64,000 nt of DNA from Candidatus Babelota bacterium (GTDB lineage: Bacteria > Babelota > Babeliae > Babelales > Vermiphilaceae): contig JAJCZD010000013.1 of assembly GCA_029262615.1 (NCBI GenBank), positions 87,609-151,608 on the forward strand, written 5' to 3'. Positions 15,573 through 24,138 of this stretch are shown here, piece after piece (position 1 is the first letter of the stretch; the number at the start of each line of letters is the position of its first letter). Under the pieces are notes generated by a model, which had not been told where the DNA came from, searched no databases, and saw only the letters and a program-made list of their open reading frames with translations. The translations under genes were made by a program, and so were the position numbers.

Positions 15573-16406
15573 ATGGAAAATAAAGAAATGATTGAGATAA
15601 ATGCATTTAATGTTTTCAAAAATTATCTTGCAATGTATCAAGTTTGTATACGAGATGAAAAGTATGAACCTAATGGAAAATCTACTTTTCCAGATTATGG
15701 ATTTAATATTAATAATGAAAATTTTTTTTTGGAAATTACATCTTTGGGTGGGGGGGACATTTTGCATAATGGGAGAACATTCCAAGAAGATAGATATGGA
15801 GTGGGGTCGAAAAATATATTAAGAAACATCAGATTGTATCTTGGTAGTTGGATTCCTAAAGAATATATTGCAGTCATATATCTAAGTGGTCCTATACTTA
15901 AAATTAATCAGAAGAAAATTCAAGCCCTCTCTAATTTTTTGAAAGAAAAGTTTTATGAGGGAAAAAGATTTTTATCAAACAAGGATTTGGGACTTCTTAT
16001 GGATGAAAGCAAATGGATTGATTCAGTAGAATTTTTTGAAAAAGATCAATTTCCTCGAACAGATAAAATCCCTTTTTCAAACATCAGAATACCTAGGGTT
16101 AAGCCTAATTCTAATTTAATATTAGATTGGTCAACCCAAATAAGAAGCCCAGAGGAAGGAGAAGAACTTAAAAGATTAATTAATAGAAAAGAAAAAGCAT
16201 TCTTAGGAGCCATTAATAAAGGATATACATCAGATATTAAAGCTGCTTGGCTACTCATCATTAGTGATGATAGTTCTATGTATGATAGAGTTTCTATTCA
16301 GCTATCTTATAAAAATTTAATAAAACAAGGGATTAATCCTAAGAAACATTACCAAAGAATTTTTGTTATTTTGCAAAAATACAAAAATTACGTTTTAGAA
16401 CTATAA
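15573..16406 (+). CDS. unrecognised accessory protein with a possible PD-(D/E)xK-like motif
   Basis: A 277-aa soluble protein without signal peptide, starting at the ATG at 15573 (an in-frame GTG lies 6 nt earlier). I do not recognise the family. An N-terminal segment reads F-P-D-Y-G-F, then about ten residues later F-F-L-E-I-T, which resembles the P-D...(E)-x-(K) core of restriction-endonuclease-fold proteins with Thr in place of Lys. This is only a motif-level hint. The gene is AT-rich and sits between the ankyrin gene and a broken recombinase, consistent with a mobile or defence gene. Function unknown. Confidence 0.65.
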   Translation: MENKEMIEINAFNVFKNYLAMYQVCIRDEKYEPNGKSTFPDYGFNINNENFFLEITSLGGGDILHNGRTFQEDRYGVGSKNILRNIRLYLGSWIPKEYIAVIYLSGPILKINQKKIQALSNFLKEKFYEGKRFLSNKDLGLLMDESKWIDSVEFFEKDQFPRTDKIPFSNIRIPRVKPNSNLILDWSTQIRSPEEGEELKRLINRKEKAFLGAINKGYTSDIKAAWLLIISDDSSMYDRVSIQLSYKNLIKQGINPKKHYQRIFVILQKYKNYVLEL

Positions 16407-16425
16407 AATTAAAAATAGAATTTTG

Positions 16426-16560
16426 TTAATTTTCAATATCACCAATCCCTAAGCAATCAGAAACTGTCTGAATATACTGTAAACTAAAGCCAAATTCGAT
16501 TTCATGATTCCGGAATTTATCGACTAGGTACCGCCATAGTAGACGATCATTACATTTCAT
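16426..16560 (-). pseudogene. short remnant frame downstream of the recombinase relic
   Basis: A 44-codon frame reading L-L-W-R-Y-L-V-D-K-F-R-N-H-E-I-E-F-G-F, in a different frame from the recombinase relic and overlapping its end by 4 nt. The residues look protein-like, but the piece is too short to be a whole domain. It may be the tail of another lost gene joined to the recombinase by deletion. Confidence 0.3.
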
Positions 16561-17020
16561 AAGCAAATCAAATGGTTTTCGGGCCTCCCAGAGCACACAT
16601 TATCGCTAATGGCCTCCGAGTAGTATTTTGCCAATCCGAGGCTGATACTAAATTGAAACTTTTCCACTGCAGAAATACCACTATTGATTATTTGCCCATC
16701 AGAAACAAAATGCAATTCAATCTCATCTTTGAGGGCTTTTTCATATAAAATAGAAATCCGTTTATCAAAAACATTTCGGGAGAGTCGATCAACTTTATCA
16801 CAACAAATATAGACCTTTTCTTTTTGTTGTAAAATTAAATCGATAATGGAATCAAACTCGGATCTATCATTAGAATACGCACTCTCATCAAAACTGCATA
16901 TTTGCAAAACTTGAAGTTTTTGTTCTGGCAATAATGTTCAAGCCGAGCAATTTGTGCCGAAAGGGAGTTTCTAACATCACGTTCTTCTGTGCTTACGCGA
17001 GCAATAAGAATAGCTTTCAT
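16557..17020 (-). pseudogene. frameshifted and truncated serine recombinase
   Basis: A relic of a resolvase/invertase-type serine recombinase. The first frame (from the ATG at 17020) begins A-I-L-I-A-R-V-S-T-E-E-R, containing the nucleophile Ser, and reads to L-E-H-Y-C-Q-N-K-N-F. The sequence then continues in another frame from about 16915 with S-F-D-E-S-A-Y, C-D-K-V-D-R-L-S-R-N and H-F-V-S-D-G-Q-I-I-N-S, all typical of the catalytic domain. It ends just after G-L-A-K-Y-Y-S-E-A-I-S-D-N-V, so the large DNA-binding C-terminal part is missing. Function is lost. It marks past integration next to the tRNA-linked island. Confidence 0.85.
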
Positions 17021-17091
17021 GATATTGCCTTAGATATAAATTTCTAAATGCAGCTAGCTTATCATGAAAAGAAAAGATTTATAAAAAAGGC

Positions 17092-17107
17092 CTAACTATT
17101 TAGTTAG
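17092..17107. terminator. weak hairpin between recombinase relic and LRR gene
   Basis: CTAACT (17092-17097) and AGTTAG (17102-17107) form a 6-bp stem with a 4-nt loop, flanked by GG and CC that can extend it past one mismatch. An A-run lies just to its left. It is a possible terminator in an otherwise empty gap of 150 nt. Confidence 0.3.
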
Positions 17108-17170
17108 ACCCGATATTGAAATAAATTTATGGTTCAGTTCGTCTTTATTATGCAAAATACTCTTCACAAG

Positions 17171-18376
17171 TCAGGGAAGTTCTCCCCCTTTAGGAGGAGA
17201 GGGAAGCGGGCACCTTAACTTTCTTTGATTTCTTTTAATCTCTTTTTTGAAAGATAGATCTATGAATTTTACTCGATCTCCAAATTTTTTTCTCAGTCTT
17301 TCTTCTGTTGTTTCAGATAATAGATTATTCCTAAGATCAAGAAGTTTTAATTTATTCAATCCTACAAAAGCATTAGCTGGAATTTTATTAATTTGATTTT
17401 TTGAAAGATTAAGACTTTCTAAGTTGTTCAATTCTGCAAAAACATTAATTGGAGTTCTACGCGCAATATTAATTGGGATTCTATTAATCTGATTTTCTGA
17501 AAGATCAAGATCTGTCAAGTTTTGCAATCCTACAAAAGCATTAATTGAAATTCTATTGATTTGATTTTGTGAAAGCTTCAGCCATTTTAAATTGTTCAAT
17601 TTTCCAAAAGCTTTAGCTGGAAGATAACTTATCTTATTGTTTGTAATCCAAAGTGTTTTTAAGTTACTTAAACCTTCAAAAATATAAGTTAAAACTGTGC
17701 TGATTTGATTACCACCAAGATTCAACCATTGTAAGTTATTCAATCCTTTAAATGCATTTTCTTGAATAGTACTAATCTGATTTCCAGGAAGATCAAGATC
17801 TGTTAAGTTCTGCAATCCTGCAAAGGCATTTGGAGGAATAGTGTTCATTCTATTGAATGCCAGATTAAGTTCTGATATCTTTGCAATGTTTGGAATATCT
17901 TGCAATCCTTGCAAACTATTAATTTTTAGATATTTTAAATCTAATTTACCTACTTTTATTTGCGGCAATTTACCAGCTTTTTGTAATTCTGCTATTGAAA
18001 ATCCCCAATCAAGAATTTTTTCCGGAGTTTGACCTTTAAAATGTCTTTTTGTCCATAATTCAGGAATTTTAAGTTCTTTTTCATAAGTTAAATACCATTG
18101 TTTAGCAAATGCATTGAGATATTGTTTTTTTACTTCTTGTGGGAAAAATGCTGGATCTAAACTAATAATAACATTCAAAAAATTCTTTAAAAAATTTTGA
18201 ATGTTTTGCTGTGGAAATGGGTTTTTCAAAATTCTTTCTAAAATATCTACTTGCAATTCGGCAGGTAATTTTTGAGTAAGTAGACTTTGCAATTGCTCAG
18301 CCGATTTTTTCTCAGGTTCCATTGCATCCAAAGAAAAAATACCTAATAAAAAGATGATCACTACAATTTTCTTCAT
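17171..18376 (-). CDS. secreted leucine-rich-repeat protein with F-box-like motif
   Basis: The 401-aa product has a signal peptide ending in L-D-A-M-E. Residues about 38-51 read L-P-A-E-L-Q-V-D-I-L-E-R-I-L, like the start of an F-box (L-P-x-E-L-x-x-x-I-L). From about residue 150 come some nine leucine-rich repeats of 22-24 residues (for example N-L-T-D-L-D-L-P-G-N-Q-I-S-T-I), each with an A-F-x-G-L-x-N-L cap. F-box plus LRR is the layout of eukaryotic SCF substrate adaptors; a host ubiquitin-related role is only inferred. The last 12 residues (P-L-P-S-P-P-K-G-G-E-L-P) are encoded by a palindromic repeat at 17181-17200 and look acquired. Confidence 0.85.
   Translation of the reverse strand: MKKIVVIIFLLGIFSLDAMEPEKKSAEQLQSLLTQKLPAELQVDILERILKNPFPQQNIQNFLKNFLNVIISLDPAFFPQEVKKQYLNAFAKQWYLTYEKELKIPELWTKRHFKGQTPEKILDWGFSIAELQKAGKLPQIKVGKLDLKYLKINSLQGLQDIPNIAKISELNLAFNRMNTIPPNAFAGLQNLTDLDLPGNQISTIQENAFKGLNNLQWLNLGGNQISTVLTYIFEGLSNLKTLWITNNKISYLPAKAFGKLNNLKWLKLSQNQINRISINAFVGLQNLTDLDLSENQINRIPINIARRTPINVFAELNNLESLNLSKNQINKIPANAFVGLNKLKLLDLRNNLLSETTEERLRKKFGDRVKFIDLSFKKEIKRNQRKLRCPLPSPPKGGELP
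17181..17200. repeat. palindromic element inside the LRR gene 3' end
   Basis: TCTCCCCCT (17181-17189) and AGGAGGAGA (17192-17200) form a 9-bp stem with one mismatch and a 2-nt loop. It resembles short dispersed palindromes usually found between genes, but here it encodes the end of the LRR protein. It could also work as a terminator for that gene. Confidence 0.5.
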
Positions 18377-18464
18377 AACTATTCCTAATTTTATTCCTAA
18401 TAGTAATTATAGTAAATTAGGTAGAAATAAGGCAATAGTTGGTTGATTTAGTTATTTTAAGATA

Positions 18465-20456
18465 TTAGAATCCAACTGTGAGAGTTAAATATGGCCCGTG
18501 TAATTTAAGATCACTATTATTTTGTTCTAATCCAGTTAAGAAATTAGGAAAAACAAGATTAATTGCTTTAAAGTACTCTGAAAATTGATAACCGGCTTCA
18601 AGCTTCACATTAAGTTTAGAAAACAAGCAGAAGTTATAACTAAGACCGGCACTGGCATCAACAACAGGTACAACCCATCTGGTTTTGGGGGTTCTTAAGG
18701 TATTAGATGAACCTGCAACAGTTCCTTCATTTACTTGATCGAGGGTTGATTTTAAACGTCCCATCAAAAGTGAGGTTGAAAAATAACCGGTTAATGCGAG
18801 ATTACCGCAAAAGCAAACTTCTGGTTCCATTACAAAAACAGGTCCTGCGCCGCGGAACTTGCTTTGAAGGCAATTGAACTTTGATTCAAAACCAAACGGA
18901 GGAATGCCTCCTGTGTATTGGTTCTGTATACTGCGATCTAAAGAAGCAAAACGCAGTCCTGATGATAAGAGTAGTTCAAGTCGGCAAAAAGGATAAAAAT
19001 ATTTGCCAGCTAAAAATTCTACTTGGTTTAAGTTGTATTCTACTTGCGACTGGGCTTGGCTGTAGGTAACCATATCATCCCCACTTGCATTCACACTGGT
19101 GATTCTTGCACCATCTTCAGCCATTACACAAGCTGAACTTTGATCCGTAAAACGGAAATACGTAATATGAAAATCAAGGTCATGTTCCGTTTTATAACCT
19201 AGCTTACCCGTTCCATTCCAAGAGAAATTAAAGCATGTTTGGTGTTTTATTTCGCATTCATTTTCTGTGCCTATTGTTGCAAATACCAAATCATCATTGT
19301 TTGAAACTGATTTTAGCCATGAGGAAGTAAACTCGCCATAAAAGCCAAGACTACAGCAATTGTTATGATTGTAATCACAACCACAATAAGTGTAGTAACT
19401 AGTGTCTGAACCCCTAAGTAATAGTTTAATAAAAGGACCACCAAGGCCCAAGTGGCTTGTTTTTTTAACGGGGAATGAGTTTTGATTAATAACAAAACCA
19501 TTAAATGGATTAATTCTATCAACTGCATTAAAATAATAGTCAATTTCGTAACCAACTTTTAATTCACAGTCTAAGCAGTTGTTTTTTAACGCCGGATGAA
19601 ATGCGAAAGCTAACTGACTGTTAATGAAAGGGACTGCTCTAAAGTTACAATCAGCAGCAGCAAAGGTACTGGTAATGGCCATATCATTTTGCACATTCAT
19701 TTCTACCGCATCAATGCAAGAATTAATGTTTCCTAAAAGAACTCCTCCACCGAATGTGCCTTGGAAGCTTATGCATTTAAAAATCGGATAAGAAAAATTG
19801 GAACCAAACACTGGCCCGAGGCCCCAGTATTTACTTTGCAGAACGCCATTTAATGTTGAGTCGGTTACAGAAGGAGGGGAATCTATAAGCCCCGTGAAGG
19901 TTACACATAAGTCCCGAACAACGTTGCCATAACCTATTCCCAAATAAGGTTGTACCAGCAAGCAATCATCAATGAAGTATCGCTTTGCAAAAACTGCATT
20001 TGCGCGATTGATTTTTTGCTCTTCACATGAGTCTAGGCTAGAGTAAGCACCACCCAGAAAACTTTGAGTAAATTGATTTAGTTGTATATTTTTGATTTGG
20101 CCGGTGTCACTTCCTTTATAATGAAAGTAAGTAAGATCTACATTACAACTGGTGCACGGTATGTTGTATCCCAGATTTGTGCGAAAAGCATGGGAAGGTT
20201 TTGATTGTAATTGTTGCAGGCAAGCAAAAAGATTAGGAGGTACGGTTAAGGTAAGAAAGGTGCCTGTTTGCAAATCACCATCCGTTGGCATTGATAGTAG
20301 ATAAAGCCAACTAAAACTTCCATAAAATTCTCCACAATACTTTGGAGATGTGATCACCGTTGTATTTTCACAACAATCAATATCATCTGACGCAAATAAT
20401 GGAGCGAATGTTAACAGACCTACTAATCCGGACATTAAAAAGAAATATTTTTTCAA
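18465..20456 (-). CDS. outer-membrane beta-barrel, Lpg1974/Legionella-MOMP type, two barrels in one chain
   Basis: A 663-aa secreted protein (signal peptide ending P-L-F-A) rich in alternating beta segments and paired cysteines, like the Legionella major outer-membrane protein/Lpg1974 family. It is unusual in having two related halves: about 40-360 and about 375-663. Each half has a G-x-F-Y-G-x-F/E start, an A-x-(R/K)-Y-F segment, an L-Q-S-K-(Y/F)-x-G-x-G-P-V-F block and an ending with G-P-(F/Y)-(I/L)-x-L. It probably forms a pore or adhesin in the outer membrane. The start is TTG at 20456, supported by GGAGAG 6 nt upstream. It shows that the cell has an outer membrane. Confidence 0.8.
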   Translation of the reverse strand: MKKYFFLMSGLVGLLTFAPLFASDDIDCCENTTVITSPKYCGEFYGSFSWLYLLSMPTDGDLQTGTFLTLTVPPNLFACLQQLQSKPSHAFRTNLGYNIPCTSCNVDLTYFHYKGSDTGQIKNIQLNQFTQSFLGGAYSSLDSCEEQKINRANAVFAKRYFIDDCLLVQPYLGIGYGNVVRDLCVTFTGLIDSPPSVTDSTLNGVLQSKYWGLGPVFGSNFSYPIFKCISFQGTFGGGVLLGNINSCIDAVEMNVQNDMAITSTFAAADCNFRAVPFINSQLAFAFHPALKNNCLDCELKVGYEIDYYFNAVDRINPFNGFVINQNSFPVKKTSHLGLGGPFIKLLLRGSDTSYYTYCGCDYNHNNCCSLGFYGEFTSSWLKSVSNNDDLVFATIGTENECEIKHQTCFNFSWNGTGKLGYKTEHDLDFHITYFRFTDQSSACVMAEDGARITSVNASGDDMVTYSQAQSQVEYNLNQVEFLAGKYFYPFCRLELLLSSGLRFASLDRSIQNQYTGGIPPFGFESKFNCLQSKFRGAGPVFVMEPEVCFCGNLALTGYFSTSLLMGRLKSTLDQVNEGTVAGSSNTLRTPKTRWVVPVVDASAGLSYNFCLFSKLNVKLEAGYQFSEYFKAINLVFPNFLTGLEQNNSDLKLHGPYLTLTVGF

Positions 20457-20631
20457 GGTAAACTCTCCAAGTAAAGGTAAAATTTTATTTTAGAATATAG
20501 TATCTAATATCTTCATTACTATAGTTTGTCTTTACCTGAAAATAGTAAGTGTTTTAGAAATTTAGATTATTAATACCTTAGTGAATCTAAGGAAATTAAA
20601 AAATTAAACGAACTTGGAAAAAATGAATCAT

Positions 20632-21078
20632 TTATTTAATTGGCATAACAAACTTTTTATTCTTTATACTGCCATCTTTTTTATTGTAATCAATTTGAAA
20701 TGCATATCTTTTTCCAGCGGGATAGGTATAAGTACCAGATACTCTTAAAGATGTCTTTCCTGGAAAAATGTTTACTTCTCGAACTACAGGATTATCACCG
20801 AGATAAGTAGTTACAATACCATTCTCACCAAACGATGTAATGAGTTTATTTTTTTCAAAAAAAGCTACAAAAATACGATTGTCAAAACCTTTTATTCTGC
20901 CTGCAATTAAAGTGTTATCGCCAAATTTTTCATGTACTTGAATTTTAACCGGTCTGTTTTGTAAATTCGCTGTTACTTTTTTAGCATATTCTTCAAGTGC
21001 TGGTCCTGCCATCTGCGTTGGATCATTCATAGCTACAATAGTGCCTAAGACTAATAAACTTAATAGATATTTTTTCAT
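20632..21078 (-). CDS. secreted protein with one delta-60-like repeat
   Basis: A 148-aa secreted protein (signal peptide LLSLLVLGTIVAM). The C-terminal half reads I-T-S-F-G-E-N-G-I-V-T-T-Y-L-G-D, then a strand-rich stretch, which resembles one unit of the delta-60 (beta-propeller-like) repeat seen many times in the protein encoded at 22687-24033. The start overlaps the stop of the upstream gene by 4 nt (ATGA), so the two are translationally coupled. Function unknown. Confidence 0.7.
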   Translation of the reverse strand: MKKYLLSLLVLGTIVAMNDPTQMAGPALEEYAKKVTANLQNRPVKIQVHEKFGDNTLIAGRIKGFDNRIFVAFFEKNKLITSFGENGIVTTYLGDNPVVREVNIFPGKTSLRVSGTYTYPAGKRYAFQIDYNKKDGSIKNKKFVMPIK

Positions 21079-21935
21079 TTTTTTTCCTGTATGGTTGCTT
21101 GTATAGTTTGTAATTCTTGCTGTACTTTTTGTTTTTCTTCTTGCAGTTGTTGTATGTTCATTTTCATATATATTGCCGTCATAATATAGTTATTATTCTG
21201 GCCTTGGCTCTTAGTGGCAGCAGACCATGCTTGATTAGGGTTTTTTTGGCAATCAGCTGTATTTTTAGGTCCGATAGATACGATTTTCTTGCTTTTTACT
21301 AGTGGGCATTCACAAACAGCCTCAAGCTTTGAGGTGTCTTTATTAAACCTAACTTTACATCTTACGCCAAAACAATTAGCCCAAGGAGTGGGTTTATTAA
21401 AGAGGCACGTTGTTTGTGGGATATCGTTACGATTTTTAATATTAGCCATAGAATAGTTAGAGACAACTGTTTTAAGTATTCCATTTTCGCGTGTTGGTTT
21501 AGTCCTCATGAGGTTTTTTGGGCCAACAGAAGCTTTCTGCCAGTTTTTGTCATCTTTTAAACCATAGATAGGGCAAACACATGTTGCCTTGCCGGGATTG
21601 TTTTTGTCGATAGTACATAATGCCTTTGAGCACAAGGCATACGGTACATTAGTCATCCCATAAAGATTTGAAGTTGCCTTTGGGTCATTAATATCCTCAC
21701 CAGATACTTCGTAGGTGTATACAATCTTATCACCAATTTGTTTGTAACCAAGTAGTTTTGGCGTTTGGGCCTGATCTTGATGTTTGTTTAGTTCTGCTTG
21801 TATCATATCTAACTTTTGTTGAGCTTTTTGTTCTTCTTCTTGCAGTTGTTGTAAAGTCATATTTTTGTATTTTGTCGCTATTCCATAAGTCGATAGCGAT
21901 AAAAATATAAATAAGGTTATAATCTGTTTCTTCAT
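21075..21935 (-). CDS. secreted protein with duplicated Cys motif and flanking coiled coils
   Basis: A 286-aa exported protein of no named family that I recognise. It is nearly symmetric. Near both ends is a coiled coil starting L-Q-Q-L-Q-E-E-(E/K)-Q-K-(A/V)-Q-Q, and between them are two copies of a cysteine module: Y-A-L-C-x4-C ... C-V-C-P ... S-V-G-P-K-N and W-A-N-C-x4-C ... C-E-C-P ... S-I-G-P-K-N. Two disulfides per module are likely in the periplasm. The ATG at 21935 has AAGGAGAG just upstream; an in-frame TTG precedes it. Coupled by ATGA to the next gene. Confidence 0.72.
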   Translation of the reverse strand: MKKQIITLFIFLSLSTYGIATKYKNMTLQQLQEEEQKAQQKLDMIQAELNKHQDQAQTPKLLGYKQIGDKIVYTYEVSGEDINDPKATSNLYGMTNVPYALCSKALCTIDKNNPGKATCVCPIYGLKDDKNWQKASVGPKNLMRTKPTRENGILKTVVSNYSMANIKNRNDIPQTTCLFNKPTPWANCFGVRCKVRFNKDTSKLEAVCECPLVKSKKIVSIGPKNTADCQKNPNQAWSAATKSQGQNNNYIMTAIYMKMNIQQLQEEKQKVQQELQTIQATIQEKK

Positions 21936-22108
21936 CAATCTCTCCTTAAACTCTATTACTTATTATTTTACCAATTGTAATTAGCAAAGATCAATGGTTT
22001 TAAGCTCTTAATGGGGATAATCCAGGTATTTGCTCCCCATGCCTTTTGACTATCTGTAATTACTAGATAGAATGAATTATATAAATAGTGATAAATAGCG
22101 GAGGTTCT

Positions 22109-22678
22109 ATGAAAAAATATTTACTCCTTCTTTTCATTTTACTTTTACCAGTTGCAGCCTTTGCGATGGACCAAGAAAATATCGATAATTCAAAGCAAGC
22201 ATTATTCTCGCGTGGTGCTGGTTATTGGAGTAAACCAAGTGAAGAAAAAAAGACGGACTATTTTGGTAAGTTAACAGAGCAACAAAGTCAGCGCGAGGAT
22301 TGGTATAACGTCTCGCCTTATATTGCTGAATTTTGGTGTGCCATTTCCAATGCCGGGTTTTTATATGTTGGTGCAAAGCATAATTCACCAGAACTTGTGT
22401 TTGCTGGTTTAGCTTCAATTGCAAGTCATAGTATTCCAAAACAATGGTTATTGCATGTAGATAAACTTGGTGTTGCGGTCGTGCTGCTAAAATTCATGCG
22501 GGAATATAAAACAATACAAAAAAATCCGTTGTTAGCTGCGCCACTTGGTATTGCCGGTTTGATTAATGTTACCGATATGTATCTTGCACGGAAAAAAGGT
22601 AAAACATGGCCGCATGTTGTATGGCATCTTTCTGCTGCTGCCTTAGCGGATGTTTTTTTAAGTTATTCAAAATCCTAG
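22109..22678 (+). CDS. alkaline-ceramidase-like membrane hydrolase (CREST superfamily)
   Basis: A 189-aa protein with a signal peptide or first helix ending A-A-F-A-M and several hydrophobic segments. It carries S-P-Y-I-A-E-F-W near residues 69-76, the hallmark of alkaline ceramidases. The metal-hydrolase residues are all there with the family spacing: Ser103-x3-His107-x10-Asp118 and His169-x3-His173. In ACER enzymes these bind zinc and cleave the amide bond of ceramide. The enzyme is shorter than eukaryotic ACER (about 265 aa). Substrate is not known; host sphingolipid is a guess. CGGAGG at 22099-22104 fixes the start at 22109. It converges on the delta-60 gene with an 8-nt gap. Confidence 0.7.
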   Translation: MKKYLLLLFILLLPVAAFAMDQENIDNSKQALFSRGAGYWSKPSEEKKTDYFGKLTEQQSQREDWYNVSPYIAEFWCAISNAGFLYVGAKHNSPELVFAGLASIASHSIPKQWLLHVDKLGVAVVLLKFMREYKTIQKNPLLAAPLGIAGLINVTDMYLARKKGKTWPHVVWHLSAAALADVFLSYSKS

Positions 22679-22686
22679 TTTAGTTT

Positions 22687-24033
22687 TTATGCATTAACAT
22701 TGCTACAACAGAAGCAACGATATTTGTCACATAATGCAGTTGCAAAAGCATTAACCATTTCACCACAGAAGCGAGCAAGGGCAAAATCACGTGTACCATC
22801 AACATTAGAAGGGCCAGCTAAAACAAGTCTGCCTTGGCAATCCCGAACAACGGCACGTGCTTGATCTGTTGCACCAAAATTAAATAATACTTTTCCATTA
22901 CCGTTTAGACCAAAATCAGTATCAATAGAACCATCTGGATTAAATCGAGCTAAAGCAAAATCATCAGTACCTTGTGCATTAGAAAATCCAACGGTATTTA
23001 TTTTTCCGCGCAGATCTATAACCATTGCTTCAGCCATATCAGTGCCGCCAAAAGCAAGCAAAACTTGACCATTATTATTTGTTCCAAAACTATTATCTGT
23101 GGTACCATCAGGATTTAATCGGGTCAGTGCAAATACGCGTGGTGCAATTACTGAAGAATCTCCAAAGACAATAATCTTATTATCAGGAGTTACTGCAACA
23201 GCACTTGCAAAATCAGAACCACCAAAATTTATTAATACACCTCCAGCAGTACCAAATGTAGTATCAAGCAATCCATCTGGTGTAAATCTTGCAACGGCAA
23301 AATCCTCAGGAGCTGCAACATCAGAAAAGCCAGCAAGAATAATACGATTTTGTCTATCAACTGCTAGTGCGTCGGCAACATCATTACCACCAAAATCAAA
23401 AGTGGTGCTTCCACCTGTACCAAAAGTTGTATCAACTGCACCAGTTGAATCAAACCGCACTAAGGCAAAATCTTGATTTGTGGTATTAGATTGACCAGCA
23501 ACTATAATTCTGCCTTGGCAATCAACGGTAACAGCGTTAGCAACACTACTTGTGCCAAAGTTAAAAATAATTAATCCATTGGTACCAAAAGTGGTGTCTA
23601 TAATACCATCTGGGGTTAATCGAGTGATTGCAAACTGATTTGAACCTGTTGCATTCGTTTCTCCAACAAGAATAATTCTGCCTTGTTGATCAATTGCCAT
23701 TTGATTAGCAATATCATTAGTGCCTCCAAAATCAATTTGTATTGTTCCATTACCATTTGAACCAAATGTTGGGTCCACAATGCCATCGGGAGTAAAACCT
23801 GCAACAGCAAAGTTTCTATTACCACCACCATCAGAAGAACCGGCTGCAATAATGCGCCCATCACAACCAATGGCAACTGCATTTGGTTCATCATCACCTC
23901 CATTAAAATCTACCAATACGGTACCATTAGCGTTTGGACCAAAAGTAAGGTCAATAGTTCCAGCAGGACCACACTCAGCTACTAATTGAGTACAAAAAAA
24001 TAACAGTAATAAAAAGTGAATATTCGTTTTCAT
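22687..24033 (-). CDS. secreted delta-60 repeat protein
   Basis: A 448-aa secreted protein composed of about seven repeats of some 54 residues. Each has the delta-60 pattern: D-x-x-F-G-x-N-G, an F-G-G/T turn, A-N-A-V-A-(I/V)-D-x-x-G-R-I-I-(V/L)-A-G and F-A-(V/L)-x-R-(F/L)-x-P-D-G. Such repeats are thought to form beta-propeller or solenoid surfaces and occur in secreted adhesin-like proteins. The C-terminus has a Cys-rich end (C-D-K-Y-R-C-F-C-C). The ATG at 24033 has GGAGA at good distance, while the upstream in-frame TTG does not. Partner unknown. Confidence 0.88.
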   Translation of the reverse strand: MKTNIHFLLLLFFCTQLVAECGPAGTIDLTFGPNANGTVLVDFNGGDDEPNAVAIGCDGRIIAAGSSDGGGNRNFAVAGFTPDGIVDPTFGSNGNGTIQIDFGGTNDIANQMAIDQQGRIILVGETNATGSNQFAITRLTPDGIIDTTFGTNGLIIFNFGTSSVANAVTVDCQGRIIVAGQSNTTNQDFALVRFDSTGAVDTTFGTGGSTTFDFGGNDVADALAVDRQNRIILAGFSDVAAPEDFAVARFTPDGLLDTTFGTAGGVLINFGGSDFASAVAVTPDNKIIVFGDSSVIAPRVFALTRLNPDGTTDNSFGTNNNGQVLLAFGGTDMAEAMVIDLRGKINTVGFSNAQGTDDFALARFNPDGSIDTDFGLNGNGKVLFNFGATDQARAVVRDCQGRLVLAGPSNVDGTRDFALARFCGEMVNAFATALCDKYRCFCCSNVNA

Positions 24034-24138
24034 TATTTCTCCTTTTTTATGCAATATTAATTTATCATATTTGATTTTTTATTGCATAAACAAGAAAAAT
24101 ATCTTCTATTTTTTGTTATTTCTAAATTTCGGTAAAAC

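Noticed and set aside
23616..23903. Antisense and out-of-frame open frames inside the delta-60 gene (also 23099-23476 and 23720-23989 on the plus strand)
   Set aside because: Repeat-rich coding DNA keeps other frames open; the composition is unlike a protein and there is no ribosome site.
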